DNA of 64,000 nucleotides from Cognataquiflexum aquatile (GCF_003316845.1 NZ_QMIK01000002.1:62001-126000); one strand, 5' to 3'. Positions 34,256 to 43,367 are shown, counted from the first letter of the stretch. The notes: generated by a model from the sequence alone, not told the origin. Made by a program: numbers and translations.

Positions 34256-35038
34256 TTGAAAAAGGGTGTCCAAAAGGATTATTTTAAAGAAAGGATAAAG
34301 GGTGTAGCCGATAATTTATCCCATTTTGTCAAGGATCAAAACCTGGAGGCCCTCCACCAAATGCGCGTAGAGTCCAAAAAGGCGCATTCCTTGTTAAAGC
34401 TTCAGGTATTTTCTGATCCTGACAACAAAACCATCAAGTATTTTACACCCATAAGAAAAATATTTAGGCAGGCAGGTTTGATTAGAGAAGCACAATTAAA
34501 CCTTGAAAACTTGGATTCCATCCAAATTCAGGATGAAAAAATGCGGCACCTTCTTCAAATCACTGTGGAGAAAGAAACCAAAACTTTCCTTTTCAAAGCC
34601 AGGCATTTTGGAGACCATCTAAAAAAAAGCGTGGAAAAAACCCTGAAAAAGGTGGAAACTATGCCGGATAAAGCGATATCGGATTTTTTCAGAAATCATT
34701 TGCAGCTAGCAAGTAAAAACCTCAAAAGAAAGCTTTTTATCAGTCACCTGCATGAAAGTCGAAAATCTCTAAAGGTTTTGATTCATCTTCATGAATTATC
34801 ACCAAACTACCAAACCGGAGAATTGCAGCTTAATTGGCCCTACCTTGATCTTCTTCAGGACAAAATCGGAAAATGGCACGACATGCACCGGACAGAATTA
34901 TGGATGAAAAAGAGCAAGGCAAATAAAAGCAGCCTCAAAGTTATCCATGCCAAGCTCCAAGAACAATTGGCCGAAATCAGGGAACTGAAAAAGGATTTTG
35001 AAATAAAAACTTTGGGTTTAAATGGGAACGGGGCTTAG
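34256..35038 (+). CDS. CHAD domain protein
   Basis: 260 residues. It consists of a single CHAD (conserved histidine alpha-helical) domain, an all-helical fold rich in Lys and His that binds polyphosphate. Conserved histidine/arginine helices are visible in LEALHQMRVESKKAHSLLKL, LFISHLHESRKSLKVLIHLH and IGKWHDMHRTELW. The start is TTG at 34256; the next in-frame Met is after the first conserved helix. CHAD proteins are often encoded with polyphosphate kinase or CYTH triphosphatase, but none is adjacent, so the polyphosphate role is from the family only. Confidence 0.82.
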   Translation: MKKGVQKDYFKERIKGVADNLSHFVKDQNLEALHQMRVESKKAHSLLKLQVFSDPDNKTIKYFTPIRKIFRQAGLIREAQLNLENLDSIQIQDEKMRHLLQITVEKETKTFLFKARHFGDHLKKSVEKTLKKVETMPDKAISDFFRNHLQLASKNLKRKLFISHLHESRKSLKVLIHLHELSPNYQTGELQLNWPYLDLLQDKIGKWHDMHRTELWMKKSKANKSSLKVIHAKLQEQLAEIRELKKDFEIKTLGLNGNGA

Positions 35039-35095
35039 TCAGGAATGAATTTCTTCCTGTTCCGTGTTAATCCTTACTTTTGTCAAAAAACAACA

Positions 35096-36478
35096 ATGTC
35101 CAAAATCAACCTTCCCAAAGCATTCGAGTCCCAAATGAAATCCTATCTGGGCGAAAATGAATTCACGGAATTTGCCAAGGCATTGGAAAAAGAACCAAGG
35201 GTATCCGTTCGGATCAACAGACATAAAACCCAAACCCAACCCGAAAACAGCATCCAGGTTCCATGGAATGAGGATGGGTATTTTTTAGAAGAAAGGCCTT
35301 CCTTTACGCTAGATCCACTTTTTCACGCAGGATGTTATTATGTCCAAGAAGCTTCTTCAATGTTTATCCAACATATACTGAAAAGTATCGAGGCTCCTCA
35401 AGACGGCATTTATCTTGATCTTGCCGCGGCTCCCGGAGGCAAGTCTACTTTGTTGAGTAGCTATTTGGGAAACAATGGTTTTTTGGTAGCCAATGAAGTC
35501 ATCAAATCGCGGGCAAGTATTCTCAAAGAAAACATCATCAAATGGGGGATCGGAAATACCCTGGTCACTCAAAATGATCCTGAGCATTTTGGGGATTTGG
35601 CCGGTTTTTTTGATTTGGTATTGGTGGATGCTCCCTGTTCGGGCGAAGGGATGTTTCGCAAAGATCCGGACGCCATGTCGGAATGGTCTGCAGATCACGT
35701 GGCACTTTGTGCAGCAAGACAGGAAAGAATCATGGACCATGCCGGCTCTTTTGTCAAAGGTGGCGGCTACCTGATTTACAGCACCTGTACTTTCAACGAA
35801 AAGGAAAATGAAGAAATGATCAGGTTTATCGTAACAGAATACGATTATGAACCTGTCAGAATTCCTTTGGATAGTGCTTGGGGAATTGTGGAGTCGGAAG
35901 TTGATATTGATGGAAACAGTTTTTTTGGGTACCGATTTTTCCCACACCGTGTGGAAGGAGAGGGATTTTTTATAACTGTCCTCAAAAGACCCGAAAACTC
36001 TTTGGTACACGAACCAAAAAGAACCAAAGATTTCAAGCATCCTTACATCAAACCGGTCGGAAAACAAGAAGCGGAAAACCTGATGGTTCAGTTGGGGTTA
36101 CCGGATTACAGTTGTTTTTACAATCTTCAGGATAGTTTTTTTTGGGTTAACAAAGATTTTCAGCAGCATTTTGAATACCTGTGCAGGTTTTTGAATATCC
36201 GGTATTTTGGAGTAGAACTTGGCAAAATCAACAAGCAGCAATTCATTCCCAACCATGAATTAGCCGTAAGTATATTGCCAAAATCAGGGTTTTTGACTTA
36301 TGACCTTGACTTGAAGGAGGCTTTGGATTTTTTGAGAAAAGAGGATATTCCTTTAAAGGATTTACCGGATGGTTGGGTTTTGGTAAAGTATAAAAACATG
36401 CCTTTGGGATGGCTGAAAAACCTTGGCAACCGAACCAACAATTACTATCCAAAAGATTGGCGGATCAGGATGAAGTAA
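35096..36478 (+). CDS. rsmF: 16S rRNA m5C methyltransferase, RsmF type
   Basis: 460 residues from the ATG at 35096 (MSKINLPKAF); the longer frame adds 17 non-conserved residues. It methylates cytosine C5 in rRNA with SAM. Domains: N-terminal RNA-binding part, Rossmann methyltransferase domain with YLDLAAAPGGKSTLLSSYL, the two catalytic cysteine motifs DAPCSGEGMFRKDP and YSTCTFNEKENEE, and a C-terminal RsmF-type RNA-binding extension (PLKDLPDGWVLVKYKNMPLGWLK pattern). The extension distinguishes it from the RsmB-like gene at 54.8 kb. Specific target position is inferred from family only. Confidence 0.9.
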   Translation: MSKINLPKAFESQMKSYLGENEFTEFAKALEKEPRVSVRINRHKTQTQPENSIQVPWNEDGYFLEERPSFTLDPLFHAGCYYVQEASSMFIQHILKSIEAPQDGIYLDLAAAPGGKSTLLSSYLGNNGFLVANEVIKSRASILKENIIKWGIGNTLVTQNDPEHFGDLAGFFDLVLVDAPCSGEGMFRKDPDAMSEWSADHVALCAARQERIMDHAGSFVKGGGYLIYSTCTFNEKENEEMIRFIVTEYDYEPVRIPLDSAWGIVESEVDIDGNSFFGYRFFPHRVEGEGFFITVLKRPENSLVHEPKRTKDFKHPYIKPVGKQEAENLMVQLGLPDYSCFYNLQDSFFWVNKDFQQHFEYLCRFLNIRYFGVELGKINKQQFIPNHELAVSILPKSGFLTYDLDLKEALDFLRKEDIPLKDLPDGWVLVKYKNMPLGWLKNLGNRTNNYYPKDWRIRMK

Positions 36479-36482
36479 TTTA

Positions 36483-36812
36483 TCAAGACAGCCCTCCTTT
36501 TATTTTATTGGGATTTTGGCTGGTATGAAATATTTTTAGAATAATGATTTCACTGTTGGTTACTTCATAAATTATTTTGTAACTCCAAATAGTTCGTGAC
36601 CGAAAATTCCCTTCCAATTCTTCTAAGAAAGGCTCTTTTGCAAATTTTTCCTCGTAGAGAGGTATATTTTTAACTATTTCTAAAATTCTGTTTTTTACTT
36701 TTTTTGCTTGAACTACAGAATCTTCTTTAATGAAAAAATATATATTCTTTAAATCCTCCTTTGCTGAGATATCCCACTTGATTGGGAGTTTTTTACCAGG
36801 ATTCGGATTCAT
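36483..36812 (-). CDS. RelE/ParE superfamily toxin
   Basis: 109 residues. The arrangement KWDISAKEDLKNIYFFIKEDS, the helix AKKVKNRILEIVKNIP and the strand pattern FRSRTIWSYKIIYEVTNSEIIILKIFHTSQNP are typical of ParE-like toxins of type II toxin-antitoxin systems, which poison gyrase or cleave mRNA depending on subfamily. Its ATG lies within the end of the upstream gene (20-bp overlap), as expected for an antitoxin-toxin pair. It converges on rsmF with 4 bp between the stop codons. Target not predictable. Confidence 0.82.
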   Translation of the reverse strand: MNPNPGKKLPIKWDISAKEDLKNIYFFIKEDSVVQAKKVKNRILEIVKNIPLYEEKFAKEPFLEELEGNFRSRTIWSYKIIYEVTNSEIIILKIFHTSQNPNKIKGGLS

Positions 36813-37149
36813 TTTCTACTTCTTCCTGATTAAAAAACTTTCCTGATTTTACCCTTTTTGAAGCTTCAAACAACTCTTTCCTGAGGCCATCACCAGTTAT
36901 GGCACTTCCATTTGTGGATATCCCAATAAAATCTTCTTCGGAAATAAAATTTTTTTCTAGGTTGTCAAAAATTCTCCCTGTTTTTATATCGGCTTCAGAT
37001 TTTTCAGCATTTACAATTAATTGAATTCTAATTGCCTCCTCAATTGATTTGCTTTCCAAAAGTTCTTTAATGCCCTGCAGAACCTTCAGGTCTGAAATTT
37101 CCTCCAACATTTCTTTCAATTCATTCCTAAGTATGTTTAGGTCTTTCAT
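36793..37149 (-). CDS. Probable antitoxin of the ParE-type toxin
   Basis: 118 residues, highly charged, mostly helical, no recognised DNA-binding fold. The N-terminal half (LRNELKEMLEEISDLKVLQGIKELLESKS) can form a helical dimer; the C-terminal half is variable and acidic (FFNQEEVENESESW), as in antitoxins that wrap around ParE toxins. The assignment is by position: it precedes and overlaps the toxin by 20 bp. Similar unnamed proteins accompany ParE toxins in other Bacteroidota. The ATG at 37149 is 47 bp from the end of hflX. Confidence 0.65.
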   Translation of the reverse strand: MKDLNILRNELKEMLEEISDLKVLQGIKELLESKSIEEAIRIQLIVNAEKSEADIKTGRIFDNLEKNFISEEDFIGISTNGSAITGDGLRKELFEASKRVKSGKFFNQEEVENESESW

Positions 37150-37195
37150 AATTCAATTTTTCTATCAATTTACAAATTTTCCATTTTGAAGGAAA

Positions 37196-38458
37196 TTATT
37201 CACCTTCAAACTTTGACATATCCACTACTTCATCTTCGAGGTAATGCGGATAGATTTTGAGATGTTGCTTTTTGACTTCTTTCACCAGTGATTCCCTGAA
37301 TGCCTCGACATTGGTTCCATCACCAGCAGCCATAAATACTGGAGCAATGCCATACTTCTTTTGATACGCAACAGCTAATTTTTGAAAATCCAGGTACTTG
37401 CTTTCCGCCACTTCCAATTCAGTCATGTGCATCATTTCTTCTTCTGTTGGCATTTTGGGAACCAAGTCAATTTTATTAAATACCAAAAATACCGGCTTAT
37501 CACCTGCTCCGATCTCATTCAAAGTATTGTTGACCACGGTAATATGGTCCTCAAAGTTGGGATGAGAGAGATCCACCACATGTACCAACAAATCTGCTTC
37601 CCGGATTTCATCCAAAGTTGACTTGAATGATTCTATCAGATGGGTTGGCAGTTTTCGGATAAAACCGACGGTGTCCGAAAGGAGGAACGGAATATTTTCA
37701 TACACAACTTTCCTAACTGTGGAGTCTACCGTGGCAAAAAGCTTGTTTTCAGCCAAAATATCAGACTTGGTGATCAGGTTCATCAAGGTGCTTTTGCCGA
37801 CATTGGTGTACCCTACCAGGGCAACCCTTACGATTCCCTTTCTTCCCTTCCGTTGGGTAGCACTCTGCTTTTCAATTTCCTTCAGTTTTTCTTTCAGTAG
37901 AGTGATTTTGGTTCGGATATCCCTTTTATCTGTTTCAATTTCTTTTTCACCGGCGCCACCTCTGGTTCCTGTTCCTCCCCGCTGTCTTTCCAAGTGGGTC
38001 CACATTCGGGTAAGCCTAGGCAAGAGGTATTGGAATCGCGCCAATTCAACCTGAGTTTTGGCTTGGGCAGTCTGTGCTCTTTTTAGAAAAATATCCAGGA
38101 TCAATAAAGAACGGTCGTAGACTTTTACTTTGAGTTCATTTTCCAGATTTCTCATTTGGGATGGCGAAAGGTCATCATCAAAAATGACCATATCCACTTC
38201 AAAATGCGTCACATAAGCTTTTATTTCCTCAAGCTTACCTGTTCCCACAAAGGTCCTCACGTCAGGTCTCTCCAGCCTTTGGGTAAACTTATAGACTGTT
38301 CTGGCTCCAAGAGTCTCCGTCAGAAATGCAAGTTCATCCAGGTATTCGTTCACTTGTTGCTCCGTTTGACCCTGACGGATCAGGGCCACCATGACGGCAG
38401 TTTCCTGAATCGGGGCAGTTTCAAACAGTTTTTGGAATTTTCTTGAAATTTTACTCAT
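37196..38458 (-). CDS. hflX: GTPase HflX
   Basis: 420 residues from the ATG at 38458 (MSKISRKFQKLF); the longer frame adds 26 residues with no family match. HflX is a ribosome-associated GTPase that splits stalled 70S ribosomes. The N-terminal HflX domain has VALIRQGQTEQQ, and a Gly-rich linker (ERQRGGTGTRGGAGEKEIETDKR) leads to the G domain with GYTNVGKSTLMNL, DTVGFIRKLP and NKIDLVPK. A perfect -7 box lies upstream on the minus strand. It is divergent from rfbC. Confidence 0.94.
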   Translation of the reverse strand: MSKISRKFQKLFETAPIQETAVMVALIRQGQTEQQVNEYLDELAFLTETLGARTVYKFTQRLERPDVRTFVGTGKLEEIKAYVTHFEVDMVIFDDDLSPSQMRNLENELKVKVYDRSLLILDIFLKRAQTAQAKTQVELARFQYLLPRLTRMWTHLERQRGGTGTRGGAGEKEIETDKRDIRTKITLLKEKLKEIEKQSATQRKGRKGIVRVALVGYTNVGKSTLMNLITKSDILAENKLFATVDSTVRKVVYENIPFLLSDTVGFIRKLPTHLIESFKSTLDEIREADLLVHVVDLSHPNFEDHITVVNNTLNEIGAGDKPVFLVFNKIDLVPKMPTEEEMMHMTELEVAESKYLDFQKLAVAYQKKYGIAPVFMAAGDGTNVEAFRESLVKEVKKQHLKIYPHYLEDEVVDMSKFEGE

Positions 38459-38524
38459 AGCATTTTGGCAGTATAATTGAAAAAGGGAAGCAAACCGGAA
38501 ATAGTTCCAAATAGGAATGTAGTA

Positions 38525-38532
38525 CAAATTTA
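38525..38532 (-). promoter_or_regulatory. Predicted -7 box for hflX
   Basis: On the minus strand TAAATTTG fits TAnnTTTG, 66 bp before the hflX ATG. A TTG at 38547-38545 is only 12 bp upstream, too close for the usual spacing. Confidence 0.3.
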
Positions 38533-38554
38533 ACATCCTAAGGACAATTAGCCT

Positions 38555-38562
38555 TATATTTG
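38555..38562 (+). promoter_or_regulatory. Possible -7 box for the rfbC operon
   Basis: TATATTTG fits TAnnTTTG exactly but lies 125 bp before the rfbC ATG, and no -33 element is clear. It is close to the divergent hflX box. Confidence 0.25.
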
Positions 38563-38687
38563 GAACATTAAAACCCAGTGTTTGCGTATTATCCTAAATT
38601 TTATTCTCCCAAATTGATACCGGTATTGGGGTTTTCCCCAGTCTGTCATCGGATTCTAATTGGCTTATTTACCTGCAACGACAAAAA

Positions 38688-39239
38688 ATGAAAGTAACAA
38701 CCACGCCTATCGAAGGTCTATTTGAAATACATCCTGTCGTATTTAAAGACGAACGCGGTTATTTTTTCGAATCATTCAGAAAGGAAACCTTCCTTTCCCA
38801 GGGCATCGACAAAGACTGGGTTCAGGAAAACCAATCATTCTCCAAAGCTGGCACAATTCGTGGGCTCCATTACCAAAATGAACCATATGCCCAAGCCAAG
38901 CTGGTCAAAGTTATCAGCGGAAAGGTTCTTGATGTGGTGGTAGACCTCAGAAAAGGATCAAAAACCTTTGGAAAGGTATTCAGCAAAGTTTTGGATGACC
39001 AAAACCACAACATGCTTTATGTACCAGAGGGTTTTGGGCATGGATTTTCAGTATTGGAAGACGCGGTATTTTCTTACAAATGTTCCAATTATTACAACAA
39101 ATCGAGCGAAGGCGGAGTAATATGGAATGACCCGGTATTGGATATAGACTGGCAGGTGGATTCACCCATAATTTCTGCCAAAGACCAAGTTCTTCCAACA
39201 TTCGAAGAATTTACAGAAATGACCAAAGGAGGACTATAA
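38688..39239 (+). CDS. rfbC: dTDP-4-dehydrorhamnose 3,5-epimerase
   Basis: 183 residues, full length. It epimerises C3 and C5 of dTDP-4-keto-6-deoxyglucose on the way to dTDP-rhamnose, a cell-surface sugar donor. Family motifs are FKDERGYFFESF, DWVQENQSFSKAGTIRGLHYQ with the catalytic histidine, VVDLRKGSKTFGK, YVPEGFGHGFSVLEDAVFSYKCSNYY, and a closing WNDPVLDIDW. The stop codon overlaps the next ATG by one base (TAATG), so it is coupled to cpsB. Other rhamnose genes (rfbA, B, D) are not in the window. Confidence 0.95.
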   Translation: MKVTTTPIEGLFEIHPVVFKDERGYFFESFRKETFLSQGIDKDWVQENQSFSKAGTIRGLHYQNEPYAQAKLVKVISGKVLDVVVDLRKGSKTFGKVFSKVLDDQNHNMLYVPEGFGHGFSVLEDAVFSYKCSNYYNKSSEGGVIWNDPVLDIDWQVDSPIISAKDQVLPTFEEFTEMTKGGL

Positions 39240-39991
39240 TGGGATTATTTGATTTTTTGAAAGGTAAGACAAAAGAAAATACACCTGAAAAGCTCGATCT
39301 GAGCTGGATGCAAGCCGACATGCATTCACACCTGATTCCGGGTATCGATGATGGATCCAAGACAATTGAAGAATCTTTGGAGATGATCTCCCGATTGAAG
39401 GATTTTGGCATCCGGAAGATCGTGACCACCCCGCATATCATGTCGGAGTTTTACAAAAATACACCGGAGATTATTCTTGGTGGATTGGAAATAGTAAAAA
39501 AGGCACTTCAAAAAGAGTCCATAAATATTGAAATCAGCGCTGCTGCTGAATATTACCTAGACGAATTTTTTCTCGAAAAGGTAAGGAACGGAGAGAAACT
39601 GCTTACCGTCTACAAAAACCATGTGTTGGTAGAAACAGGTTTTGTGGCAAAACCGCTGATGTTGGTGGAGATTTTTTTTGAAATGGAAATGAACGGGTAT
39701 AAGCCGATATTGGCACATCCTGAGCGCTATCAATACCTGGCACAAGACAAGAAATTGCTCCATGAAATGATCGATCGAGATATTTATTTCCAGCTCAACC
39801 TTTTGTCCCTCACGGGATTTTATTCAAGGCACATTCAGACTTTTGCAGAATTGCTCGTAAAAGAAGGAAGGGTCAAATACCTTGGCACAGATACCCATAA
39901 CCACCGCTATCTGGACGCTTTGCAAAACCTGCCCCAAAGCAAATATTTCGATATCATTCAGAAAATCCCCTTATTCAATACCCATTTATGA
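39239..39991 (+). CDS. CpsB/CapC-type tyrosine phosphatase
   Basis: 250 residues. A PHP-fold, metal-dependent protein tyrosine phosphatase. The metal-binding motifs are visible as DMHSHLIPGIDDG near residue 27, TTPHIMSEF, AAAEYYLD, LAHPERYQYL and GTDTHNHRY. CpsB-type enzymes dephosphorylate BY-kinases (Wzc/CpsD) that control exopolysaccharide polymerisation and export; the link to rfbC fits a role in surface polysaccharide. No BY-kinase gene is within the window. It overlaps the SDR gene by four bases. Confidence 0.9.
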   Translation: MGLFDFLKGKTKENTPEKLDLSWMQADMHSHLIPGIDDGSKTIEESLEMISRLKDFGIRKIVTTPHIMSEFYKNTPEIILGGLEIVKKALQKESINIEISAAAEYYLDEFFLEKVRNGEKLLTVYKNHVLVETGFVAKPLMLVEIFFEMEMNGYKPILAHPERYQYLAQDKKLLHEMIDRDIYFQLNLLSLTGFYSRHIQTFAELLVKEGRVKYLGTDTHNHRYLDALQNLPQSKYFDIIQKIPLFNTHL

Positions 39992-40953
39992 AAATATTGG
40001 TCACAGGAGCAACCGGTCTTTTTGGGAGTTACCTTTCCAAAAAATTTATGGAGGAAGGTGAAATTCTTGCTCTGAAAAGAGAAAACAGGTCGAAAGGACT
40101 CTTGGATGGAAGAGATGAGGGCATCACTTGGGTGGAAGGAGATATCCTTGATCCCCTTTCTTTGGAGGAGGCCATGGAAAATGTGGATCTGGTCATCCAT
40201 TCAGCAGGGATGGTTTCCTTCAATCCGGGAGACGAAGATGAATTGATGAAAATCAATGTAGGCGGCACTGCCAATGTGGTCAATGCGATGCTTGCAAAAG
40301 GGGTCAAAAAACTGATCCATGTAAGTTCGGTTTCGGCACTTGGCCGTACAGCCGAAGCAAAGGTTTCTGATGAAAATACCCCTTGGGTGGAATCCAAACT
40401 TAACACACCGTATGCCATTTCCAAGTACCAGGCCGAACTAGAAGTCTGGCGGGGAGTGCAGGAGGGATTAGAAGCTTTGGTGGTTTTGCCTACGGTCATT
40501 TTGGGAAAAGTCAGTGATGACAGAAGCAGTACACAGATCTACCACTACGTTTTGGAGGAAAGTAAATTTTATCCTGCCGGCACAGTCAATTTTATAGATA
40601 TCAGGGATGCAGTAGCCATCACCCACCAACTTTTCAAAAAAAACCTTTGGGACCAAAAATTTATCCTCAACCACAGTGCAGTTCTTTACAAAGATTTTTT
40701 TAATACCATGGCCAAAATTTTCGGAAAAAAAGGCCCCTCCAAAAAAGTAAGCCCCATCCAGATCAGGCTTGCCATATTTTTTATAGGAATCGGAAGGCTT
40801 CTTGGATTGACCAAAAACCCCCTCAACAAGCAGACCGCCATGCTATCACAGCTGTCGATCACCATGGACAACCAAAAAGTACAGCAGGAGATCAACTTCA
40901 GGTACCGAACTTTGGAGGACAGTTTCAGATGGGCCATCTCGAACGAAAAATAA
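39988..40953 (+). CDS. NAD-dependent epimerase/dehydratase (extended SDR)
   Basis: 321 residues. The Rossmann motif GATGLFGSYL is at residues 7-16, the acidic residue of the second strand at VEGDILDP, and the catalytic pair in YAISKYQAE; S/T at VSSVSALGR completes the triad. It is similar to dihydroflavonol-4-reductase-like and nucleotide-sugar epimerase proteins. It overlaps cpsB by 4 bp (ATGA), so the three genes rfbC-cpsB-SDR form one operon. A role in sugar or polysaccharide modification is inferred from that context; the substrate is unknown. Confidence 0.87.
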   Translation: MKILVTGATGLFGSYLSKKFMEEGEILALKRENRSKGLLDGRDEGITWVEGDILDPLSLEEAMENVDLVIHSAGMVSFNPGDEDELMKINVGGTANVVNAMLAKGVKKLIHVSSVSALGRTAEAKVSDENTPWVESKLNTPYAISKYQAELEVWRGVQEGLEALVVLPTVILGKVSDDRSSTQIYHYVLEESKFYPAGTVNFIDIRDAVAITHQLFKKNLWDQKFILNHSAVLYKDFFNTMAKIFGKKGPSKKVSPIQIRLAIFFIGIGRLLGLTKNPLNKQTAMLSQLSITMDNQKVQQEINFRYRTLEDSFRWAISNEK

Positions 40954-41100
40954 GAGAGGGACGTTTATTCATTTGAAATTTCAAAATCCGCTATTTGGGG
41001 AATTTGGCCACTGTTGGCTACTTCTTTAAAAAAATATTCAAAGAGGGATTTTGTACCAAAAAATAATTTGGTATCTTAAGTAAACTATTAAAAGAAACAG

Positions 41101-42528
41101 ATGACCGGAGATTTTGATAACGATTGGGAAGAAGACAAAGAACTTGTAGAACGGTTTGAAAATTCACTTAAATCCAATTTGGATCTTTATTTTGAAGAAG
41201 AGGAATTGGAAAACATTGTCCGGTTTTATTTTGATCAGCAGAAGTACGTAAAGGCACTCAAAGCATCCGCCCATGCTTTGGAAAAATTCCCATTTAGTGT
41301 GGAAATCAAGCTTCTAAAGGCACAGTGCCTCATATTCAATGATGAACTGGAAGAAGGATTGGAAATACTTGAAAATCTGAACAACCTTTCACCTAACAAT
41401 GAAGACATTGTCTTGGCGCTCAGTCAGGCTTTGATGATCAACAGCAACATCAAAGAAGCCATAGATTTGTTGGAGGATTTTTTACCCTTGGCCGAAGATA
41501 AGGCTGAAGTGTATTATACCCTCGGCAACCTTTATAAAGCCAATGAAAACAACGAAAAAGCCACTTATTATTACAAGGAGTGCGTCAAGGTCAAAATCAA
41601 CCATGAAGATGCCTTGTTCCAACTGGCAATGATCACTGAGGAGGAAGGTTCCTTTGATGAGATACTGGATTTTTATCAGGAATTTATCGATCAGGATCCG
41701 TATAGCGCAGGCGCATGGTATAACCTTGGTGTGGTTTATAACAGACTTGGAAGGTTTGAAGAAGCGATTCAGGCATATGATTATGCACTGATTATCGACG
41801 ATGCCTTTGCCTCTGCGTATTTCAACTTGGGCAATGCTTACATGAATACCAACCAATTTGAACTTGCGCTTGAAGCCTATCAAAACACCATCAATTGTGA
41901 GGGAGCAAATGCCGAAAACTGCTGCTATCTCGGTGCCGCCTATGAAAAACTGGATCAGATAGACCTGGCTTTCAAAAATTTCAAGAAATCAGCCAAGCTT
42001 GATCCTGAATATGACGATGCATGGTTTGGATTGGGAATGTGCATGCTCAAAAAAGAAAAATTTTTTGAAGCCATCCATTATTTCAAAAAAGCGATCAAAA
42101 TCACCAAAGAAAACGCAACCTATTGGGTAGGCCTTGCAGATGCTGAATACAACCTCGGCAACCTTCAGGCAAGTTCTGAAGCCTATGAAGAAGCCATCAC
42201 GCTAGAACCGGGCATTATAGAAACTTATGTCAACCTGTCGATCATATATTTTGACCAAAATAGGTTTGAGGAGGCAGAAGACGTGATCAAAGAAGGGATC
42301 GAAGAACTGCCGGAAGAGTCAGAACTATATTACAGACTGGTAGTCTACCTCTTAAAATCAGCTAAATACAAGGAAGCCTTTTCATATTTAGAAAATGCAT
42401 TAACTTTGGACTTTGGGAGACACACACTGTTGTATGATTTGATGCCAGAAATAAAGCATCAAAAGGCTATTTTCAAAATCATCTCCCAATATAAGGATGC
42501 CGATACATCATCCAATCTAAACAATTAA
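41101..42528 (+). CDS. Tetratricopeptide repeat protein, cytoplasmic
   Basis: 475 residues without signal peptide or membrane segment. At least nine TPR units are visible, from residue ~40 to the end, for example ALKASAHALEKFPFSV, VYYTLGNLYKANENNEKATYY, GAWYNLGVVYNRLGRFEEAI, AYFNLGNAYMNTNQFELALE, AWFGLGMCMLKKEKFFEAI and TYVNLSIIYFDQNRFEEAEDV. The N-terminal 30 residues are very acidic. Such proteins act as protein-binding scaffolds; no partner is identified. 20 bp separate it from comA, so the two are probably co-transcribed. Confidence 0.88.
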   Translation: MTGDFDNDWEEDKELVERFENSLKSNLDLYFEEEELENIVRFYFDQQKYVKALKASAHALEKFPFSVEIKLLKAQCLIFNDELEEGLEILENLNNLSPNNEDIVLALSQALMINSNIKEAIDLLEDFLPLAEDKAEVYYTLGNLYKANENNEKATYYYKECVKVKINHEDALFQLAMITEEEGSFDEILDFYQEFIDQDPYSAGAWYNLGVVYNRLGRFEEAIQAYDYALIIDDAFASAYFNLGNAYMNTNQFELALEAYQNTINCEGANAENCCYLGAAYEKLDQIDLAFKNFKKSAKLDPEYDDAWFGLGMCMLKKEKFFEAIHYFKKAIKITKENATYWVGLADAEYNLGNLQASSEAYEEAITLEPGIIETYVNLSIIYFDQNRFEEAEDVIKEGIEELPEESELYYRLVVYLLKSAKYKEAFSYLENALTLDFGRHTLLYDLMPEIKHQKAIFKIISQYKDADTSSNLNN

Positions 42529-42548
42529 TTACCTGAAATTCGAACTTA

Positions 42549-43319
42549 ATGAATTACGTTCTGAAGAATCTGCCTGTACGAACCGAAAAACCACGTACTA
42601 CGGGGTTTACTATGGTTATGGACAAAGGCATGGGCATCAGGGAAGTCGAAAACTTCGTTGATGCAAACAGTGATTATGTGGACATTGTCAAGTTGGGATG
42701 GGCAACGTCCTATCTCACAAAAAATCTTGCACAAAAGATCCAGATTTATAAAGACGCAGGAATTCCTGTCTATTTGGGAGGCACCTTGTTTGAGGCATTT
42801 GTCATCAGAGGTCAATTTGAAGATTATAGACGGGTTCTAGAAAAGTTTGACCTGACTTTTGCAGAGGTTTCTGACGGTTCAATCAGTCTCAACCACGGCA
42901 AAAAGTGTGAATACATAGAGATTCTTTCCAAAGATGTCACCGTCTTGTCCGAAGTAGGATCAAAAGATGCTGCCAAAATCATCCCTCCATATAAATGGAT
43001 TGAACAGATGCAAAGTGAACTTGATGCAGGTTCATGGAAGGTCATCGGTGAAGCAAGAGAAGGGGGAAATGTGGGTTTGTTCAGAGATTCCGGAGAGGTC
43101 AGACAAGGTCTGGTGGAAGAAATCCTGACAAAAATCCCCGAAGACCGTATCATCTGGGAAGCTCCGCAAAAAGAACAGCAAGTTTGGTTTGTAAAACTTC
43201 TTGGTGCCAATGTCAATTTAGGAAATATCGCCCCTAATGAACTTATTCCGCTTGAAACCATCCGATTGGGACTTAGGGGAGATACTTTTGACCATTTCTT
43301 GGGCGCACATCTCATGTAA
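42549..43319 (+). CDS. comA: Phosphosulfolactate synthase
   Basis: 256 residues, TIM-barrel enzyme that adds sulfite to phosphoenolpyruvate to form (2R)-3-phosphosulfolactate, known from coenzyme M synthesis in methanogens and from bacterial sulfonate metabolism. Conserved segments are KPRTTGFTMVMDKGM, DYVDIVKLGWATSYL, PVYLGGTLFEAF, FAEVSDGSI, LSEVGSKD, VIGEAREGGNVGLF, IWEAPQKEQQVWFVKLLG and the ending GLRGDTFDHFL. It lies 20 bp after the TPR gene; a hairpin follows. No phosphatase or dehydrogenase for sulfolactate (ComB, ComC) is adjacent. Confidence 0.9.
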   Translation: MNYVLKNLPVRTEKPRTTGFTMVMDKGMGIREVENFVDANSDYVDIVKLGWATSYLTKNLAQKIQIYKDAGIPVYLGGTLFEAFVIRGQFEDYRRVLEKFDLTFAEVSDGSISLNHGKKCEYIEILSKDVTVLSEVGSKDAAKIIPPYKWIEQMQSELDAGSWKVIGEAREGGNVGLFRDSGEVRQGLVEEILTKIPEDRIIWEAPQKEQQVWFVKLLGANVNLGNIAPNELIPLETIRLGLRGDTFDHFLGAHLM

Positions 43320-43329
43320 TAATATTTAC

Positions 43330-43362
43330 GGACAGCTCAGCATATAAGCTGTCCTTCTTTTC
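43330..43362 (+). terminator. Terminator-like hairpin after comA
   Basis: A perfect 8-bp stem (43330-43337 with 43347-43354), 9-nt loop, then TTCTTTTC. It lies just upstream of the DUF368 ATG and may attenuate readthrough. Confidence 0.7.
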
Positions 43363-43367
43363 AATTT

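Noticed and set aside
35357-36067. Minus-strand open frame of 236 codons opposite rsmF
   Set aside because: It covers the catalytic motifs of rsmF on the other strand and shows no recognisable protein features.
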